DNA of 64,000 nucleotides from Beroe forskalii (GCA_011033025.1 WFMF01000016.1:868001-932000), one strand, 5' to 3'; shown: positions 36,101 through 48,830, numbered from the stretch's first letter. Notes: generated by a model not told the origin, from the letters alone. Program-made: numbers and translations.

Positions 36101-36530
36101 CAAGGTGGGACAGGTAACACTCTGAAACGTTACAAGAATTTACAAGTGTAAAGACTTGTACAGGATTTAAGTAAAAATTCATCCAAGATCATATTCAGAA
36201 TTCTCTCCACACTAAGTCACCCTTAGAGAACCCTTATTCGGATCATGAACATAATCAGGTAAAATGGTAGTTCAGGAACATGGATGAATTTAGCCCCCAA
36301 TAGCCCCCATTAGCCCCTCATGGGGGCTACGTGAGGGGCTAATAAGAGGCTAGTGAGGGGCTAATAAGGGGCTAGTGAGGGGCCAATAAGGGGCTAGTGA
36401 GGGGCTAATAAGGGGCTTATAATGAATATAATTAAATATATTATTTTTATGTCTTAAGTTGGTGGCCTCGTTAACAGTCCTAGTGATTGACTGAGTGCTT
36501 TCCTTCAGCACAGTCAAGAAGCTTCTTCAA
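33178..36530. repeat. Large interspersed repeat, copy 2 (longest)
   Basis: Collinear with copy 1 to about 35395. It then continues through a tandem-unit zone (35190-35520) and about 950 bp (35560-36530) shared only with copy 3 (49270-50235). It contains the minus-strand exon at 35997-36121. The right end overlaps the left arm of the GGGGCTA foldback. Confidence 0.8.
35997..36121 (-). CDS. Exon candidate inside large repeat copy 2
   Basis: Between acceptor GTTTCAG and donor ATTG|GTGAGA the frame reads SVTCPTLQYPLEIEVMKFSE and on to FHPLPKKKLCMGETLKY, open throughout. The same exon with few changes lies in copy 3 at 49703-49827. A diverged similar stretch (SSQLLHPFAVFIEGRQ) is in the exon candidate at 37399. 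Protein not recognised. The following acceptor would place a stop across the junction. Confidence 0.35.
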
Positions 36531-37269
36531 ATAAATTATTGAAAATATATACTGTTGTAATTGTGCTGTAAAACTTATATTCAAATTCAAATTCAAATTC
36601 AAATAAGGGGCTAGTGACTAGTGAGGGGCTAATAAGGGGCTAGTGAGGGGCTAATAAGGGCCAGGGGCTAGTGAGGGGCTAATAAGGGGCTAGTAAGGGG
36701 CTAATAAGGGGCTAGTGAGGGGCTAGTAAGGGGCAGGGACCTAGTTAGGTTTTTTGTAACGGTGGGGGCTAGTGGTCTTGCAATTTCTGAGTTTTTTAAT
36801 ACGATTTGAAAATTTGCATTTTTAGCACAAAATCTACTACTGGTGGGGGCTAGCTGATTTTGCCAGAAACCAGCCAAATTAGCCCCTCATATGGGCGCAA
36901 TAGCCCCTCATATGGGAGCAATGGCCCCTCATATGGGCGCAATAGCCCCCATGGAAATTCACAAACTTAAAATCCGTGGGGTTAATGGGGGCTAATTTTT
37001 CTATGGGGGCTAATGGGGGCTGATGAGGGGCTCACCTTCATTTTAAGCCCCCGTGGGGGCTACATGAGGGGCTAATGGGGGCTAAATAGCCCCTCACCGT
37101 TGGCGCTATAGCCCCCACCATAGCCCCCACGCTATTTTAGCGCCCATGGGGGCTAAATGCTTAAAATTAGCCCCTCACTAGCCCCTTATTAGCCCCTCAC
37201 ATAGCCCCCATGGGGGCTAATGGGGGCTATTGGGGGCTAAATTCATCCATGTTCCTGTACTACCATTTT
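36262..37269. mobile_element. Foldback element of GGGGCTA-type repeats
   Basis: Ends AAAATGGTAGTTCAGGAACA ... and the complement ...TGTTCCTGTACTACCATTTT, over at least 38 bp. The interior is a GAGGGGCTAATAAGGGGCTA satellite on the left and the complementary TAGCCCCTCA on the right. Inside sits a 180-bp insertion (36419-36603) ending in (ATTCA)n, like a retroposon tail. Copy 3 of the large repeat carries only the left arm (49975-50125). Confidence 0.75.
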
Positions 37270-37398
37270 TCCCATAATCAACTGACTCAGCAATTCGACA
37301 TCCCAGAAGTTACCGCTTCTGAATTTATGTCAATTGAACTTTTAGGATGTTGAAATTCTGTCCCAAAACCAGCAATGAAAGGAAAACTGAAAAATATC

Positions 37399-37556
37399 TC
37401 ACCCATGCTCACAAAATCTATTAACTGTCTCCCTTCAATGAATACTGCAAAGGGGTGAAGCAACTGAGAGCTTTCCACATTCCTGTAGGACACATGGCCT
37501 TCAATGACTAGTCCGGTTTGCTTATGAGGAATTATTGATTGTTGCAAACTCAGGAG
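37399..37556 (-). CDS. Exon candidate of an unrecognised gene
   Basis: Minus-strand open frame reading QQSIIPHKQTGLVIEGHVSY and SSQLLHPFAVFIEGRQLIDF, closing with donor CATGG|GTGAGA at about 37398. The composition is convincingly protein-like. The left boundary is uncertain (frame starts LLSLQQ). Likely the same gene as the exon at 37689-37840. Confidence 0.4.
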
Positions 37557-37688
37557 TTTTATCCAAAGGAAATAGTAATTAATCTATAATTATGCCATTC
37601 TATTAGGTGTGCACTGTGCATTGCCCAGTAGTCCACATATTCTCAGCAGACAATTAAGTGTAACATAAGTGATAACTGGTATCTAACC

Positions 37689-37840
37689 TTTTCCCTGGTA
37701 GTGTGGCAGAAAGGCTCATCTTTCTCCAGAAACCGTTGAATAAGGTGAAGAACATCACAAGTCACAAGTACTGTGACCTGACACTTGACAAAGCTAGTCA
37801 TGCTGCAGAGCAGGGCTAGGGACTCCTTTGTAGAGAACCT
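37689..37840 (-). CDS. Exon candidate of an unrecognised gene
   Basis: Between acceptor TTTTTAACAG and donor GAAAAG|GTTAGA, reading FSTKESLALLCSMTSFVKCQ, then VTVLVTCDVLHLIQRFLEKD and EPFCHTTREK. Alternating hydrophobic pattern of an alpha/beta fold. I do not recognise the family. Confidence 0.45.
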
Positions 37841-38089
37841 GTTAAAAACAAGTATAACCGTGTTGTGTAGCAAACAAGAAAACAGGGGTTAGTTAATAAG
37901 TCTTTGGGCTTACCAAGATGATTTATAGAGCATCAAGAGCATGCCTTGGCAAGCATGGTAGCAAAGCATAATAAAAACAAAGGCACATCCACTGAAATGA
38001 TTGCAGAGCTGTACCAAAAGCAAATATTTAAGCATAGATCTGAAGATCACATTAAGGTGATCTTGGGTCCAGGTCTTGACCCAACAGTT

Positions 38090-38770
38090 AGAAAGAACAC
38101 GCGCGCGCGTACGCACACCTATGCGGGCTAAGAAAGACACATATATCCCAGTTCGCCTTGCGCGGCCCAGCGCTTCCTGTAAAGTTTTTGCGCTTCGCGC
38201 GTATATATACGTTTGTGGGCTTAGGGACAAAAAATATAGTGCGCGCGCCAACTGTTTACCCTAACCAGGGCCCTGGTTTTTAGCATTTCTCTAACTGGAC
38301 CGGGAGCGCGCGGCGTTGCGAAATGCCGCGCTTTCCGTGCGTGTAACCAGGGTCATGGTTAGGGCACTGCACCTTCAAGCACAGAGTGCGCGGCAGGCGT
38401 CTTGTGATGCCCATGGTTAGGGTAAGTAAATAAAAGAAATTTACCCTACTCTCCGCCGCGCGCCATTTATTGCTGCGATGCGAGGAACACGACCTGTTCA
38501 ATTTTTCGAGTTTTGCGAATTAGGGATGGGGAAATCCTTGCCACATGCTATGTGTCCCTGTTTGTTCGCGCGCGCGCGCGCCTTTTCTTCGAAAAGTCAC
38601 AAACAGGGCCACACACTTTTGGTATTCCCGCCAAAAAGTCGGGGCGCATTTTTTACGCCCCGATTAAGTGATTAAAACCATGCTCGGAAATAATTGCCTG
38701 CGACGCGCATACCTCAGCAGAATTCTAAGAAGTTTACGCCGCGCATTCTCAATCCATCCACTCAAGCTAG
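38090..38770. other. GC-rich islet with GCGCGC runs and AACCAGGGCCCTGGTT palindrome
   Basis: CpG-dense, containing ACGCGCGCGCGTACG, TAACCAGGGCCCTGGTT and CGCGCGCGCGCGCC. Similar in style to 9991-10150. Open frames here are compositional. Confidence 0.5.
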
Positions 38771-39007
38771 AATAACTTTGCAAATATTGGGCATGCCTTA
38801 ACATGCCCCAAAGCATGTGGCTTCTCAGATGTCAGATGAAAATGGTGAGTCGTTGTACATTCCTATAATATATTGTGCTTGTCGCTTGCATTGTAATTTT
38901 GTCGATGACCGGAACCCTGTTGTCAATCAGTTTATCTAATTCGCTAAATAAATGTAATGGGATGATCTAATTGATGTCACTGTACTAATCGATGTCCTGC
39001 CGGCAAT

Positions 39008-39800
39008 GATGCTCACTCTGATGCTGGGATAATACTCACTCTGATTCCGGGATATTACTCACTCTATGATGCCGGGATAATACTCACTTTGATGACGGGA
39101 TTATGCTCACCCTAATGCCGGGATAATTCTCACTCTGATGCTGGGATAATTCTCACTCTGATGCCGGGATAATACTCACTCTGATGCCGGGATAATACTC
39201 ACTCTGATGACGGGATAATACTCACCCTGATACCGGGATAATACTCACCCTGATGCCGGGATAATACTCACTCTGATGCCGGGATAATACTCACTCTGAT
39301 GCTGGGATAATACTCACTCTTATGCCGGGATAATACTCACTCTGATGCCGGGATAGTACTCACTGATCTGATGCCGGGATAATACTCACTCTGATGCTGG
39401 GATAATACTGACTCTGATGACGGGATAGTACTCACTGATCTGATGCCGGGATACTAATACTACTCACTCTGATGCCGGGATAATACTCACTCTGATGCCG
39501 GGATAATACTCACTCTGATGACGGGATAATACTCACTCTGATGACGGGATTATGCTCACCCTAATGCCGGGATAATACTCACTCTGATGCCGGGATAATA
39601 CTCACTCTGATGCCGGGATAATACTCACTCTGATGCCGGGATAATACTCACTCTGATGCCGGGATAATTCTCACCCTGATGCCGGGATAGTACTCACTGA
39701 TCTGATGCCGGGATACTACTCACTCTGATGCCGGGATCCCGATCATACTCATTGTGATGCCGATATCAAGCTTACTCTGATGCCGGAATCATGATCATTT
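39008..39800. repeat. 23-bp minisatellite (CTGATGCCGGGATAATACTCACT)
   Basis: About 33 copies of CTGATGCCGGGATAATACTC-ACT with ACGG/CTGG variants; diverges from about 39740. No open frame. Confidence 0.95.
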
Positions 39801-39919
39801 TGATGCCAGCAAGATCTAGATCTTCACCTTGATGCCAAGCTCCTGATTCCGATTTCCGGGTACCTGAACCCTACTGGCTATGTCAACTCACTGTCTCACT
39901 CTTCTTTTCCAATAGTCCA

Positions 39920-42204
39920 GGGGGGGGTCCACCGGCCAACGGCCAACCGTCTTAAAAATTTGGTGTTTCGGCCAATTGGCCGTTGGCCGGTTGGCCGTTT
40001 TTTTCCTTTTTCATCCCTGGTTTCGCCCAGAAGCATTATAGTTGAAAGTTGTGAGAGAAAAAGTTGTTACAATTTCTATAACTGGCATTTTCCTGCTAAT
40101 TTTATTGGTGGGGGTGTCAAATGTGTCAATCAAGGTCGTCAAAACAGTTGAAATTAGCCCTTGTGCTTGGAGAATTGAAGGCCCAAGCTCCATTTGTTTA
40201 TATAATGCTGTTTTATGTTGCCGAAATCAACTTTTGAAAGTTGTTAATGGTATAGGATATGTAGATTAACCCTTGATAAGTTCAAGTGTAGACCATCCCA
40301 CCTGTAAGGTTCTTCCCTTATAGTCTTAAAAATCCATTGCAGTATAGTCATGTTGATTGTTGTCTTATCCCTGATTCCCTGCCACGCTCGGAACTATTTC
40401 CTGTTCAGTGTTCATGTATGAAACAAATGATTCTATTGACTGTCTCCCTGCATGTATATGACCTAGAGATGACATTCACGAGCCCTTGCCAGCTTGCCTA
40501 GCAGTCCTAAATAATTTATGCAGTCCAAGTACTTATACTAAGGCCTTATAGTTTGCAATGATTCCTAGGATTGGCTCAGGCCTTTTTGTAGTGCGGCATG
40601 CAATTCATTTGACCCTCCGACAATACACCCCCCAACACTCGATCTATAAGACATGTAGTCATAGCCAGGAAGCTGTCAGCAGTAGGTCTGGAGTAGTTCC
40701 GGATGAGGATCTGGATCCTCTCGTTCCTCTTAGTTTCCAGGGCAGATGGCTTGAACACGTCTCCTCTGTAGGCACGGAACAACTTGGTTCAGAAGAGGTT
40801 CATCCCACTTAAAAACCTTGAATAAGCTGCGGATTATAGCGTTTGATCTGTGTTGATTCATCAAGAAATGCAATGTCAGGGGGGTTAAATGTCGCTGCAA
40901 TCCTCGCACTGTGATGTTTGATCCCCGCTTTCCTCTACAGATTTGCTGTACTGAAGTAGGTGATGTAATGTTGGGGGGGTTAGATGTCCCTTAACCGGTT
41001 TTATGGTGCTCTGAGCAGAGGAAGCACCTGGCCACCTGGTCAGATGTGTACAGTAACAGTGAGACCCTCATTAACCATAAGGTGTCCAATGATACAATGA
41101 TGAGGTGCCTATGATAGAGAGATAGAGGAACTATCTGGTAAAGGTAGGGATCTGTTGTAGCTTAGGGACCAGATGTACCATCATATCTATGATGTGCTGG
41201 CTAAGCGATTCTTCAAAGCACCAAGGTTTGCACCCAGGTAGAGGAATAGCTCTGTGCAGCAGGAGGGGTAGTTGGTGGTTTCTGCAACACTCGATTGGGA
41301 TGGACAAGGAATCCATTGGCGAGGGCCAGGAGCTGCAAGACAGGATGAAAATACTGAGGAGGAGACTGGCTACAAGACTCAGAACGAAGTTGAGGAGCAG
41401 TGGCTGATCAAGAGGAAGTTGAGGAGGAGGCCAAGGCACTAAGGCGGGACAGGGCTGAGGAATCCATAGTACTATAGTGTGAGGCACTGAGTCAGGGCGA
41501 CTAGATGGGCAGGGGCACTTTCAGGGCTAAATTGGGGCAAAGAGGGCTGTACTGGAAAGAAGGACGGTGGAAGAATGAAGTCAGGAGGTGAAGCTGAAGG
41601 AAGCACTGGTGTTGAAGGAGGTAATATGAGTTGTGGAAAGGTGATTGAAGGTGGTTGAACCTGGAAAGGCCCCGGAAGTGGAAGCAGGAGTGTGTTAAAC
41701 TGGTTGCAGGGCCTTGAGGTTGACAGAATTCTGGGAAGCCAACTTTAGCTCCAATAGTCCAATGTCAGGAATCTGTGCCACCGTCTTAATTGGCAAGCCC
41801 TTTCATTAGAATTAAGGAGTCCTCATGCAAGGAGATTTTTTTTCAAGCACTCAAGTACTTTCCCGGCCACTGGAACATATTCAATACCTCTTGGTGAACC
41901 TATTTAGGTGTTAACAGTAGGATGATCCTGGTCCATGAGTTGCTAAAAGTACTAGACTGTACGAAAATGAGCTAAATTATCTTTAATATCACATTTTTTT
42001 CGTGATTTCGATATTAGTGTCTTCAAATGTACTCAGATGTGTTCTTAGAACTATTACAAGCAACTTTCTCTCTGGGAGTTTTTTGATTGGACCCCCCTAA
42101 AGAGCGTAAATATCAAAAATAAAAAACGGCCAACCGGCCAACCGTCTAAAAAATTTCCAATTTCGGCCAATTGGCCGTTGGCCGTTGGCCGGTGGACCCC
42201 CCCC
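39920..42204. mobile_element. 2.3-kb inverted-end element with 6-bp target duplication
   Basis: Flanked by identical AGTCCA at 39914-39919 and 42205-42210. Tips are GGGGGGGGTCCACCGGCC and its exact complement. Inside each end lies a roughly 48-bp block in direct orientation (GGCCAACCGTCT, then CGGCCAATTGGCCGTTGGCC). The 2.1-kb interior has no transposase-like frame, only short unrelated ones. Non-autonomous DNA element by structure; superfamily not assigned. Confidence 0.85.
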
Positions 42205-42796
42205 AGTCCAATATCGCAGTCCAGTCAACTGTCAAGTCATGAGCTGACTCAGACTGGTGAATTAGGTACATTAAATAGTGATTTGTTAGGTATTCGATCA
42301 CATAATTCAGTTTTTGAGTTTTTGAACGCCATAAGTACAAATATGATACCGACTCTTCACCTTATACTCTTACACTTATACTCTCTACGATTTTACAGGT
42401 CACATGCAGGTTTTCTACTCCGAGTATGCCATTGATGTACCACTGCACACGCCCTACTGCTGCATGATGCTGACACTGAGGTTGAACAAACTGAAACTGA
42501 GGACCTGAAGGAAAGGTTGGTGTGTTATCAACTAGTTATTGAATTTTAATTTTAAACTTAAATTATATTGATGATGCGTTGTGAAATTGTGATACACTAT
42601 TGGTGATGCACCTCTAGTGCTTTCTCAGATTATATTTATATTATTTCATTCTCTTCGGAGACTTTCCCATTTAGGGCACTGTCAATGTTATTGAATGACG
42701 TAGTCTTTGACTTGAAATCAAGAGCGACTAAGTAGTCGGCCAATACTTATTGTTGCAACTTAAATCCGGCTATGACAGGTTAACCTTTTCAGTGCT

Positions 42797-42931
42797 CTTC
42801 GAGTCTGTACATTGAACTTCGCTAAAGTGCTCCGTGAAGTTGCAACTCTAAAACGAAAATACCGACTACAGTTATACGAGCATCAAGATCATATGGACAT
42901 CATGGGATTAATAGCATCGTTCAGTTGCAAG
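42797..42931 (+). CDS. Exon, coiled-coil-like, unrecognised
   Basis: Acceptor ACCTTTTCAG and donor TGCAAG|GTAAAT. The frame reads ALRVCTLNFAKVLREVATLK, RKYRLQLYEHQDHMDIMGLI, ASFSCK. Charged, heptad-like helix. A preceding exon candidate ends at about 42515 (TEVEQTETEDLKE|gttggt), which would join in frame (split Ser codon), but its own start is unclear. The 2.3-kb element at 39920 would lie upstream of both. Confidence 0.5.
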
Positions 42932-43260
42932 GTAAATTAAACATTCAATGCCGGTTAAGGCATTTAAATGATATCTTCAGATTTTTCAACTCAAAAAAAA
43001 TAAATTGGGGTACCGATTTTTATTTCAACATTTAGAGACCCCCGTGTTTTATGTAATTTCTATCTGTGTAACAGTGTAGATAAGTATTGGAGTTAATGCT
43101 CCTTTTTTCAAGAACAGCGACTGAAAAGTAATTTCAACTTCTTTTCGGTAACGCAATTGCGATGTTATGCGACATGAGCTGTCTCCTTAAAGGCCGCCAG
43201 CAAAATACAGCTTCTCAAGATGAAGAAAAGAATTCCTAACATGAGTTTTCAAAAAGGTTC

Positions 43261-43436
43261 TCAATATACAATATGGACATCTTGGATAAAACCACGGTCG
43301 TTCACCACTAAGGGCTTGGCGTTCGTTATATATCTAAAAACTCGTTTGCTCAGTTGGAAGTTTCGAACATTTGATGCAACCAATTCAGGCTGTTCAGCTT
43401 CACCTCTATCGGTCTTGCATCCAACTGAGTCGTCTT
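43261..43436 (-). CDS. Terminal exon candidate, unrecognised
   Basis: After acceptor TATTGCAG the minus strand reads DDSVGCKTDRGEAEQPELVA, NVRNFQLSKRVFRYITNAKP, LVVNDRGFIQDVHIVY and a stop. Protein-like composition, in contrast to the plus-strand frame over the same bases. Family unknown. Confidence 0.35.
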
Positions 43437-43489
43437 CTGCAATAATTTTCAGTTTTCAGCCATAAAATAAAGGATGGATTATGATTGCA

Positions 43490-45180
43490 ATTTGCCAATT
43501 TTCGAAAAAAATTTTGAAATAAATTTTAAAAGGGTATAAATCAGTTATCCAAATAAGATACTTATATATTTTTTAAAAAACCCAAAACCCTCCCAAAACA
43601 AAACTTAAAAAATTTTTTTATTAAAAAAATTTTAATTTTTAAAATTGTCAACTGAAATTAATTTCAAACCCAAGATTTATAAAAAATATTGGGGGGTTGA
43701 GACCAAAAAATTCAAAAAAAGAATTTCGTGAAAAACGCATTAAATTTTAATAACGTTAATCTTTGTCTGAATGAAGGGGGGGTTATTTTCCTCCAAAAAA
43801 AAATTTTAAAAATTTTAAAAAAAAACAAATGAAAAAAAAAATTTCATTTTTGTTAAATTACAGTTATAAGAAAAAATATCTGGAAAATTTTTTTCCAGAA
43901 CACACTATTTTTGTCGGGTTATGTTAATGATGATTTTTATAAAACCCATTCAGTCCAAATGCCCCTTTTTTTTGAACCATTCAATCCCCCCCCCCCCTTT
44001 TTTTAAAAATTTAAACTTTTTGAAAAAAACAGAAGGGAAGAAGGTGCCCTGTCTTTGGGTATCATGTTTAAGAAAAAAAATTTTTATGAATTTTTAAAAT
44101 TTATATTTATAATTGCATGACAGTTTTGTCACGGTCAAAAAGGGGCGTAAAAAGGGTATATATAAGGGGAAATAAAGGCCCCCAGATTAATGCTTCCTAC
44201 TAAATTTTGGGTTACGCAGACAAAAACAAAAAACCCAAAATTTAGACCCACACATTACTTCTCCAAATCCAACAATGACTTTATTAAAGAATTATATTGT
44301 TTTTGAAAAAATCCAAGTCCCCTAAACTTTTTAATTGAAAAAAAAAAGGTCATTGTAGTGGGTCTTTTAATTTTTAAAAAAAAGGAAAAATCATAACTAA
44401 AACAAATAATATCCCCCCAAAAAACCCATTTTCAAAACCCCCCGTTTGTTGGAATTGTTAGAAACAGAAAGACTCATCCGAACGGTAATAACTATCAATA
44501 TTGCAAAATTTAAAAATGGAGGAATTGAAAAGAAACCGGTTTTAAAAATCATAAAGTTGAGATTTCCATAACCGTTTCCAAGAGTTTTTTTTAAAAAAAG
44601 CAATATATTTATGATGCAGTTTAACAAAAATTTTTTACCTGTACTGGGGGCCACATCCAAGTCTTTTTATCCTTGGGGTTTAGCTTTAAACCCAACAAAA
44701 AAAAGTTTAAAAGGGTGGAGGAGAAAGGTAAAGGGGCGGTTTTTAAGGGAAAAAAGATCTTCAAAGTTTTTGCCGCCCGCAACAAACTTTTAAAGGGGTT
44801 TAGGAGATTTAGGCCACAGCTTGTCCCAAAAACCGAAAAACACGTCAAAGTAAAACGATTTTATGCCCTTTTAAATTGTTTAATGATGGATAATTTCAAT
44901 TTGGGCCCCTAAACATGGAGGGGGAAAGGGGCGAGGCCATGAAAATTTCAAATTTTATTGTCATAAAGAGACCAAAATCAGGGGAAATTGGGGCATGAAC
45001 CAGGTGACACCAGGTGAGCAAAAATTTCCCCCTTACTGTAAATTAAAAAACTACCATTATTCGCAATTATTTTGAAACGGGAAATTTTTTAATTACATTG
45101 ATTATTACTTAATTTTATTATTAAATTGATTATAGTTTCAAGGGTTTTAAAAATAAGAATTTAATTGATACAACTTTATT
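43490..45180. other. Homopolymer-rich low-complexity stretch, probably poor consensus
   Basis: Extremely dense runs of A, T, C and G (for example C11 followed by T7 near 43990, and repeated AAAAAAA/GGGG runs) unlike any other part of the window. No gene can be read. Sequence error is the likeliest cause. Confidence 0.5.
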
Positions 45181-46284
45181 CAGACTGAAAATTGTAATAC
45201 TGAACAACCCGGGCATAATCAAACAGCAGTTATCTCCCCATGTTAAAAGATGAACATTCGCACACACCCTGTTTTTTTCTGATTAACCAGTCAACGATAG
45301 AAAAGTTATTTATATTTAAAGTAGTAAAAAAAAATCATCGATGATTATTAACCACTTTTGATTACGATGGTTGACCAGTGAGATAAAATAAGAAGTCAAT
45401 TTTTCAAATTTCATGTATGTATGTAATCAGGGGTTTCTATTTCGTCAAAGAGACGACAATTTTTTCGGGGTTTTAAACGGGAAGTGAAGTCAACAAAGGT
45501 TGCTAAAATCACGTTTATAAATAGAGTATCAATGATCAAGATAGAAAATCCAGATATACCATAAATAATCACCAACCGGGACAAATTTCATGTATTTTCC
45601 ACTAGTTAAATCTTTGGATCAGTCGACAATCATCACTGATCGCAACCAAACTACCCATTTATAAATTTTTTTCTCACTTGACCAAATGATCTCGAATACC
45701 TAGAAAGCTCTTAGCTACTAGCTAGCTGCTTCCACTGCACCGGATGCCACTAAGTGAAATTATGATAAAGGAGCAGTTGAATGCTTGAAAATAAAGCGGA
45801 TGACATGCCTACATTACGAAGGAAAGTAAGAGATGGAAATTTGTCCCGGTACCTTATGTATTTACTTTATTTGACATAATTATCACGGTCATTCCATTCA
45901 CGCTGAGCATCTCTATATACTCAGCGTGAATATTAATGTCCGTGAAAATTAAGTCTGGTATTTCCTCCTAAAAATTTACTTACATTTTGAACAACAAAAG
46001 TAGGGAACAACTATTTCAGCTGTTCGAAAATAATAATCAAATTACTACGACATTAAAGATTTAAAGCAATCGATGCAATTATAACAAAGTTTTAGTTTTG
46101 GGACAAGCAGCTGAAATGAATCGTTCTTTTCGAATAAAATAGATTTTTGAAAAATCAACAATTTGTAAGTTATTAGTATATACTCGACTCAGAGTTTAAC
46201 GCCGCGCACGCGCAACAATTTCGCGCGCAAATTTTGCAAAGTTATTCCGAGAGAAAAATCGCTTAGGTAAATGCGCAGCGACAT

Positions 46285-47458
46285 TGGTCAGAAAAATGTT
46301 GTGATAAAAATTTTAAAAAGAAAAAATATTGTGAAAAAACATCTGAAAAAAAAAAAAAAAACTCAAACGAAAATTTTTGTCGTTGGCCGAGATTGGCCAT
46401 ATACAGGGCGACATGCGCGCGCAAAATTCGCGTGCGCGCAATTTTGTACAGTAAATCGTCGTGTGGCGATAGCGCCCACTTATTCTCCGTGTAGACATCG
46501 GTCAAGCTTCACTTTTTCGTTTGAGTTTTTTGCCGATTCATGCGGCTGTTCAGTCAAATTTTAATGAAGAGAATGAATGGCACTTTGACGTGGTCTCTCA
46601 GCTCATTACTTAAGTATCTAATACCTTGATGAATTCCGAATGAAAACCATTTTAAACTTCAAGACAATTAAAACGCCGTCATCTTAGGGATATTTCGACA
46701 AATGCTTGATTTCATTTTCAACTTGAATTTGGATAATTTATTTAACAATGCTTACAAGCGAATATATGATACCTAGTTTACAAGCACACAGAAGATCTAA
46801 AGGACATTGTGGTTCGTGAGGCGGGACACGCTGCTATAGTATTCTATATCAGTATCTATTCTACAGGAGTCGGCCTAGGTAATTAATGAGCGAAAACTCA
46901 ATTTGTTTTCAAGCCTAGACATAACACTCTAAAACCGTAGTGGAGGAAATCAGAAGGTACATTCCAGAAAATTATTGAGTAGGTAATCCGCTCAATTTGT
47001 TCTCAAGTCTGGTGAAATTCTCTCTGAAAATAAACACGAACCATACCGTATACTAAAACAAGCCACACGTTATTTGCATAATATTAGTTGAAATAGTGTA
47101 CGTGTCAATTACTACATTACATTCTAAATACGTCAAATTCTTGTCGTATTCTTCTTCTTCTTTCCACATCTTAACTTCGGTACGCCCCTTGGCCGCTCTG
47201 CCCAGACCATAAGTCCTAAATTAACTCACGTCAATATCAGCTTTCTACATTATCAAAATAAAGCCACTGATCACATTGTACCGACTAGATAAAGTATTAA
47301 AAACCGATACAAATCAATGCATAATACAGGCTTACAGGCATAATAGTTAGAAAATATTGAGCGTTATCGACCACTTCTGCGTAATTTTTATACTAACAAA
47401 GTCATGTTTTTATGTGTACACAATAAAGAACAATTTCTTCAAGACATCAATCTGCAAG
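46285..47458. repeat. Large interspersed repeat, copy 3, left part
   Basis: Matches 25620-26820 and 33197-34310; here the first 15-20 bases of the other copies are missing. It breaks off after ATCAATCTGCAAG, where unrelated sequence and the GCGGACC satellite are inserted. The matching part resumes at 48060. Confidence 0.8.
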
Positions 47459-47589
47459 AATTTAAAGGCCAACTGATAATTTCACAAAATTTTCGAGATG
47501 AGTATACCAGGCAACGCCTCGTACTATATAAATAACATCTATGAAAGTCCGGGCGTGATATGATAATCACAGTGCTCAGTATAGGAAGC

Positions 47590-48057
47590 TGAAATATCAC
47601 TGCTTACGACTCATCTTCGGCGGACTTTTGTTGAACAAGCATAAGCGGACCTACAGTGGACCTAACGATGTATGCAATCAGATGCTGAGGGCGATTAGCC
47701 ATCTAGTTTATTCTAAAGAAACTGTTTCTGGAGAAACACCGACTCATCTTCGGCGGACCTAAGGCGGACCGCGGACCAATGGCTGACCTTAGCTGAACAA
47801 GCATAAGCGGACCTACAGCGGACCTAACGATGTATGCAATCAGATCCTAAGGGCGTTTAGCCATCTACTTTATTCTCAATAAACTGTTTCTGGAGGAACA
47901 CCGTCTCATCTTCGGCGGACCCTTGTTGAACAAGCATTAGAGGACCTACAGCACACCAAACGGCTAACGGTATGCAATCAGATGCTAAGAGCGATTAGCC
48001 ATCTATTTTATTCTAAAGAAACTGTTTCTGGAGGAGCACCGACTCATCTTCGGCGGT
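47590..48057. repeat. About 145-bp GCGGACC satellite, short array
   Basis: Three units with ACTCATCTTCGGCGGACC, AACAAGCATAAGCGGACCTA, GCAATCAGATGCTAAGGG and AAACTGTTTCTGGAGGA. Same family as 55250-57965, which is 7.5 kb away. Confidence 0.85.
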
Positions 48058-48059
48058 AC

Positions 48060-48830
48060 GTTGTACACTAACAGCGCTCAGTCAGTATTCAGTACGTGGT
48101 CCAAACTGAGACTTGTTTGCAGGAACCTTGAAAAAGACTGCGTGTTGTTTTAAGTGTACCTCCTGAAGTGTTGGCTAATGGCTACCTGTTGTACGATATA
48201 CAGTATACACCCTATACATCATGTATACTGTGCAATATACATTTTACACTGAACAGCACTCAATCAGTACGTGGTCCAACAAGAGACTTGTTTGCAGGAA
48301 GCTTGAAAAGGACTGCGTGTTGTTTTAAGTGTACCTCCTGAATTGTTGGCTACCTGTCGTACGATATACAGTATACACCCTATACATTATGTATAGTGTA
48401 TACTGTGCAATTAACATTGTACAATTACAGCACTCAATCAGTACGCGGTCCAAATAGAGACTTGTTTGACAACAGAAAGCCAACACTTCAGGATGTACAC
48501 TTAAAACAACACGCAGTCTTTTTCAAGCTTCCTGCAAACAATGTTTCAGTGTACCTCCTGAAGTGTTGGCTTCCTGTTAAGTACAATATACAGTATACAT
48601 TATGTATACTGTGCAATTTACATTGTTCACTTACAGCGCACAATCAGTACGTGATCCAACTAGAGACGTGTTTACTTAAGTTGCAGGAAACATCAAAAGA
48701 AATGCGTGTTGTTTTAGTGTACCTCCTGAAGTGTTGGCTTCCTGTTGTACGATATACAACCCATACATTATCAATTGTGTGCAATTGTGTCAAATATTGT
48801 GTAAAATGTTGGTTCATACAAAGTGTCACG
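48060..48830. repeat. 170-190 bp tandem repeat with one inverted unit
   Basis: Units of AGTACGTGGTCCAACTAGAG, TGTTTTAAGTGTACCTCCTG and CCTGTTGTACGATATACAGT, also found in copies 1 and 2. One unit part (48474-48530) is inverted and abuts the next unit, forming a hairpin of about 40 bp arms. Confidence 0.8.

Noticed and set aside
38076-38675. Overlapping frames in the GC-rich islet
   Set aside because: Produced by high GC and few stops; no family features or splice support.
39008-39800. CRISPR-like array
   Set aside because: Units are contiguous 23-bp repeats with no variable spacers, in a eukaryotic genome.
40558-41487. Transposase in the 2.3-kb element
   Set aside because: The short frames show no catalytic motif or zinc finger and overlap on both strands.
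43220-43465. 81-codon plus-strand frame
   Set aside because: Composition is poorer than the minus-strand frame over the same bases, which has an acceptor and stop.
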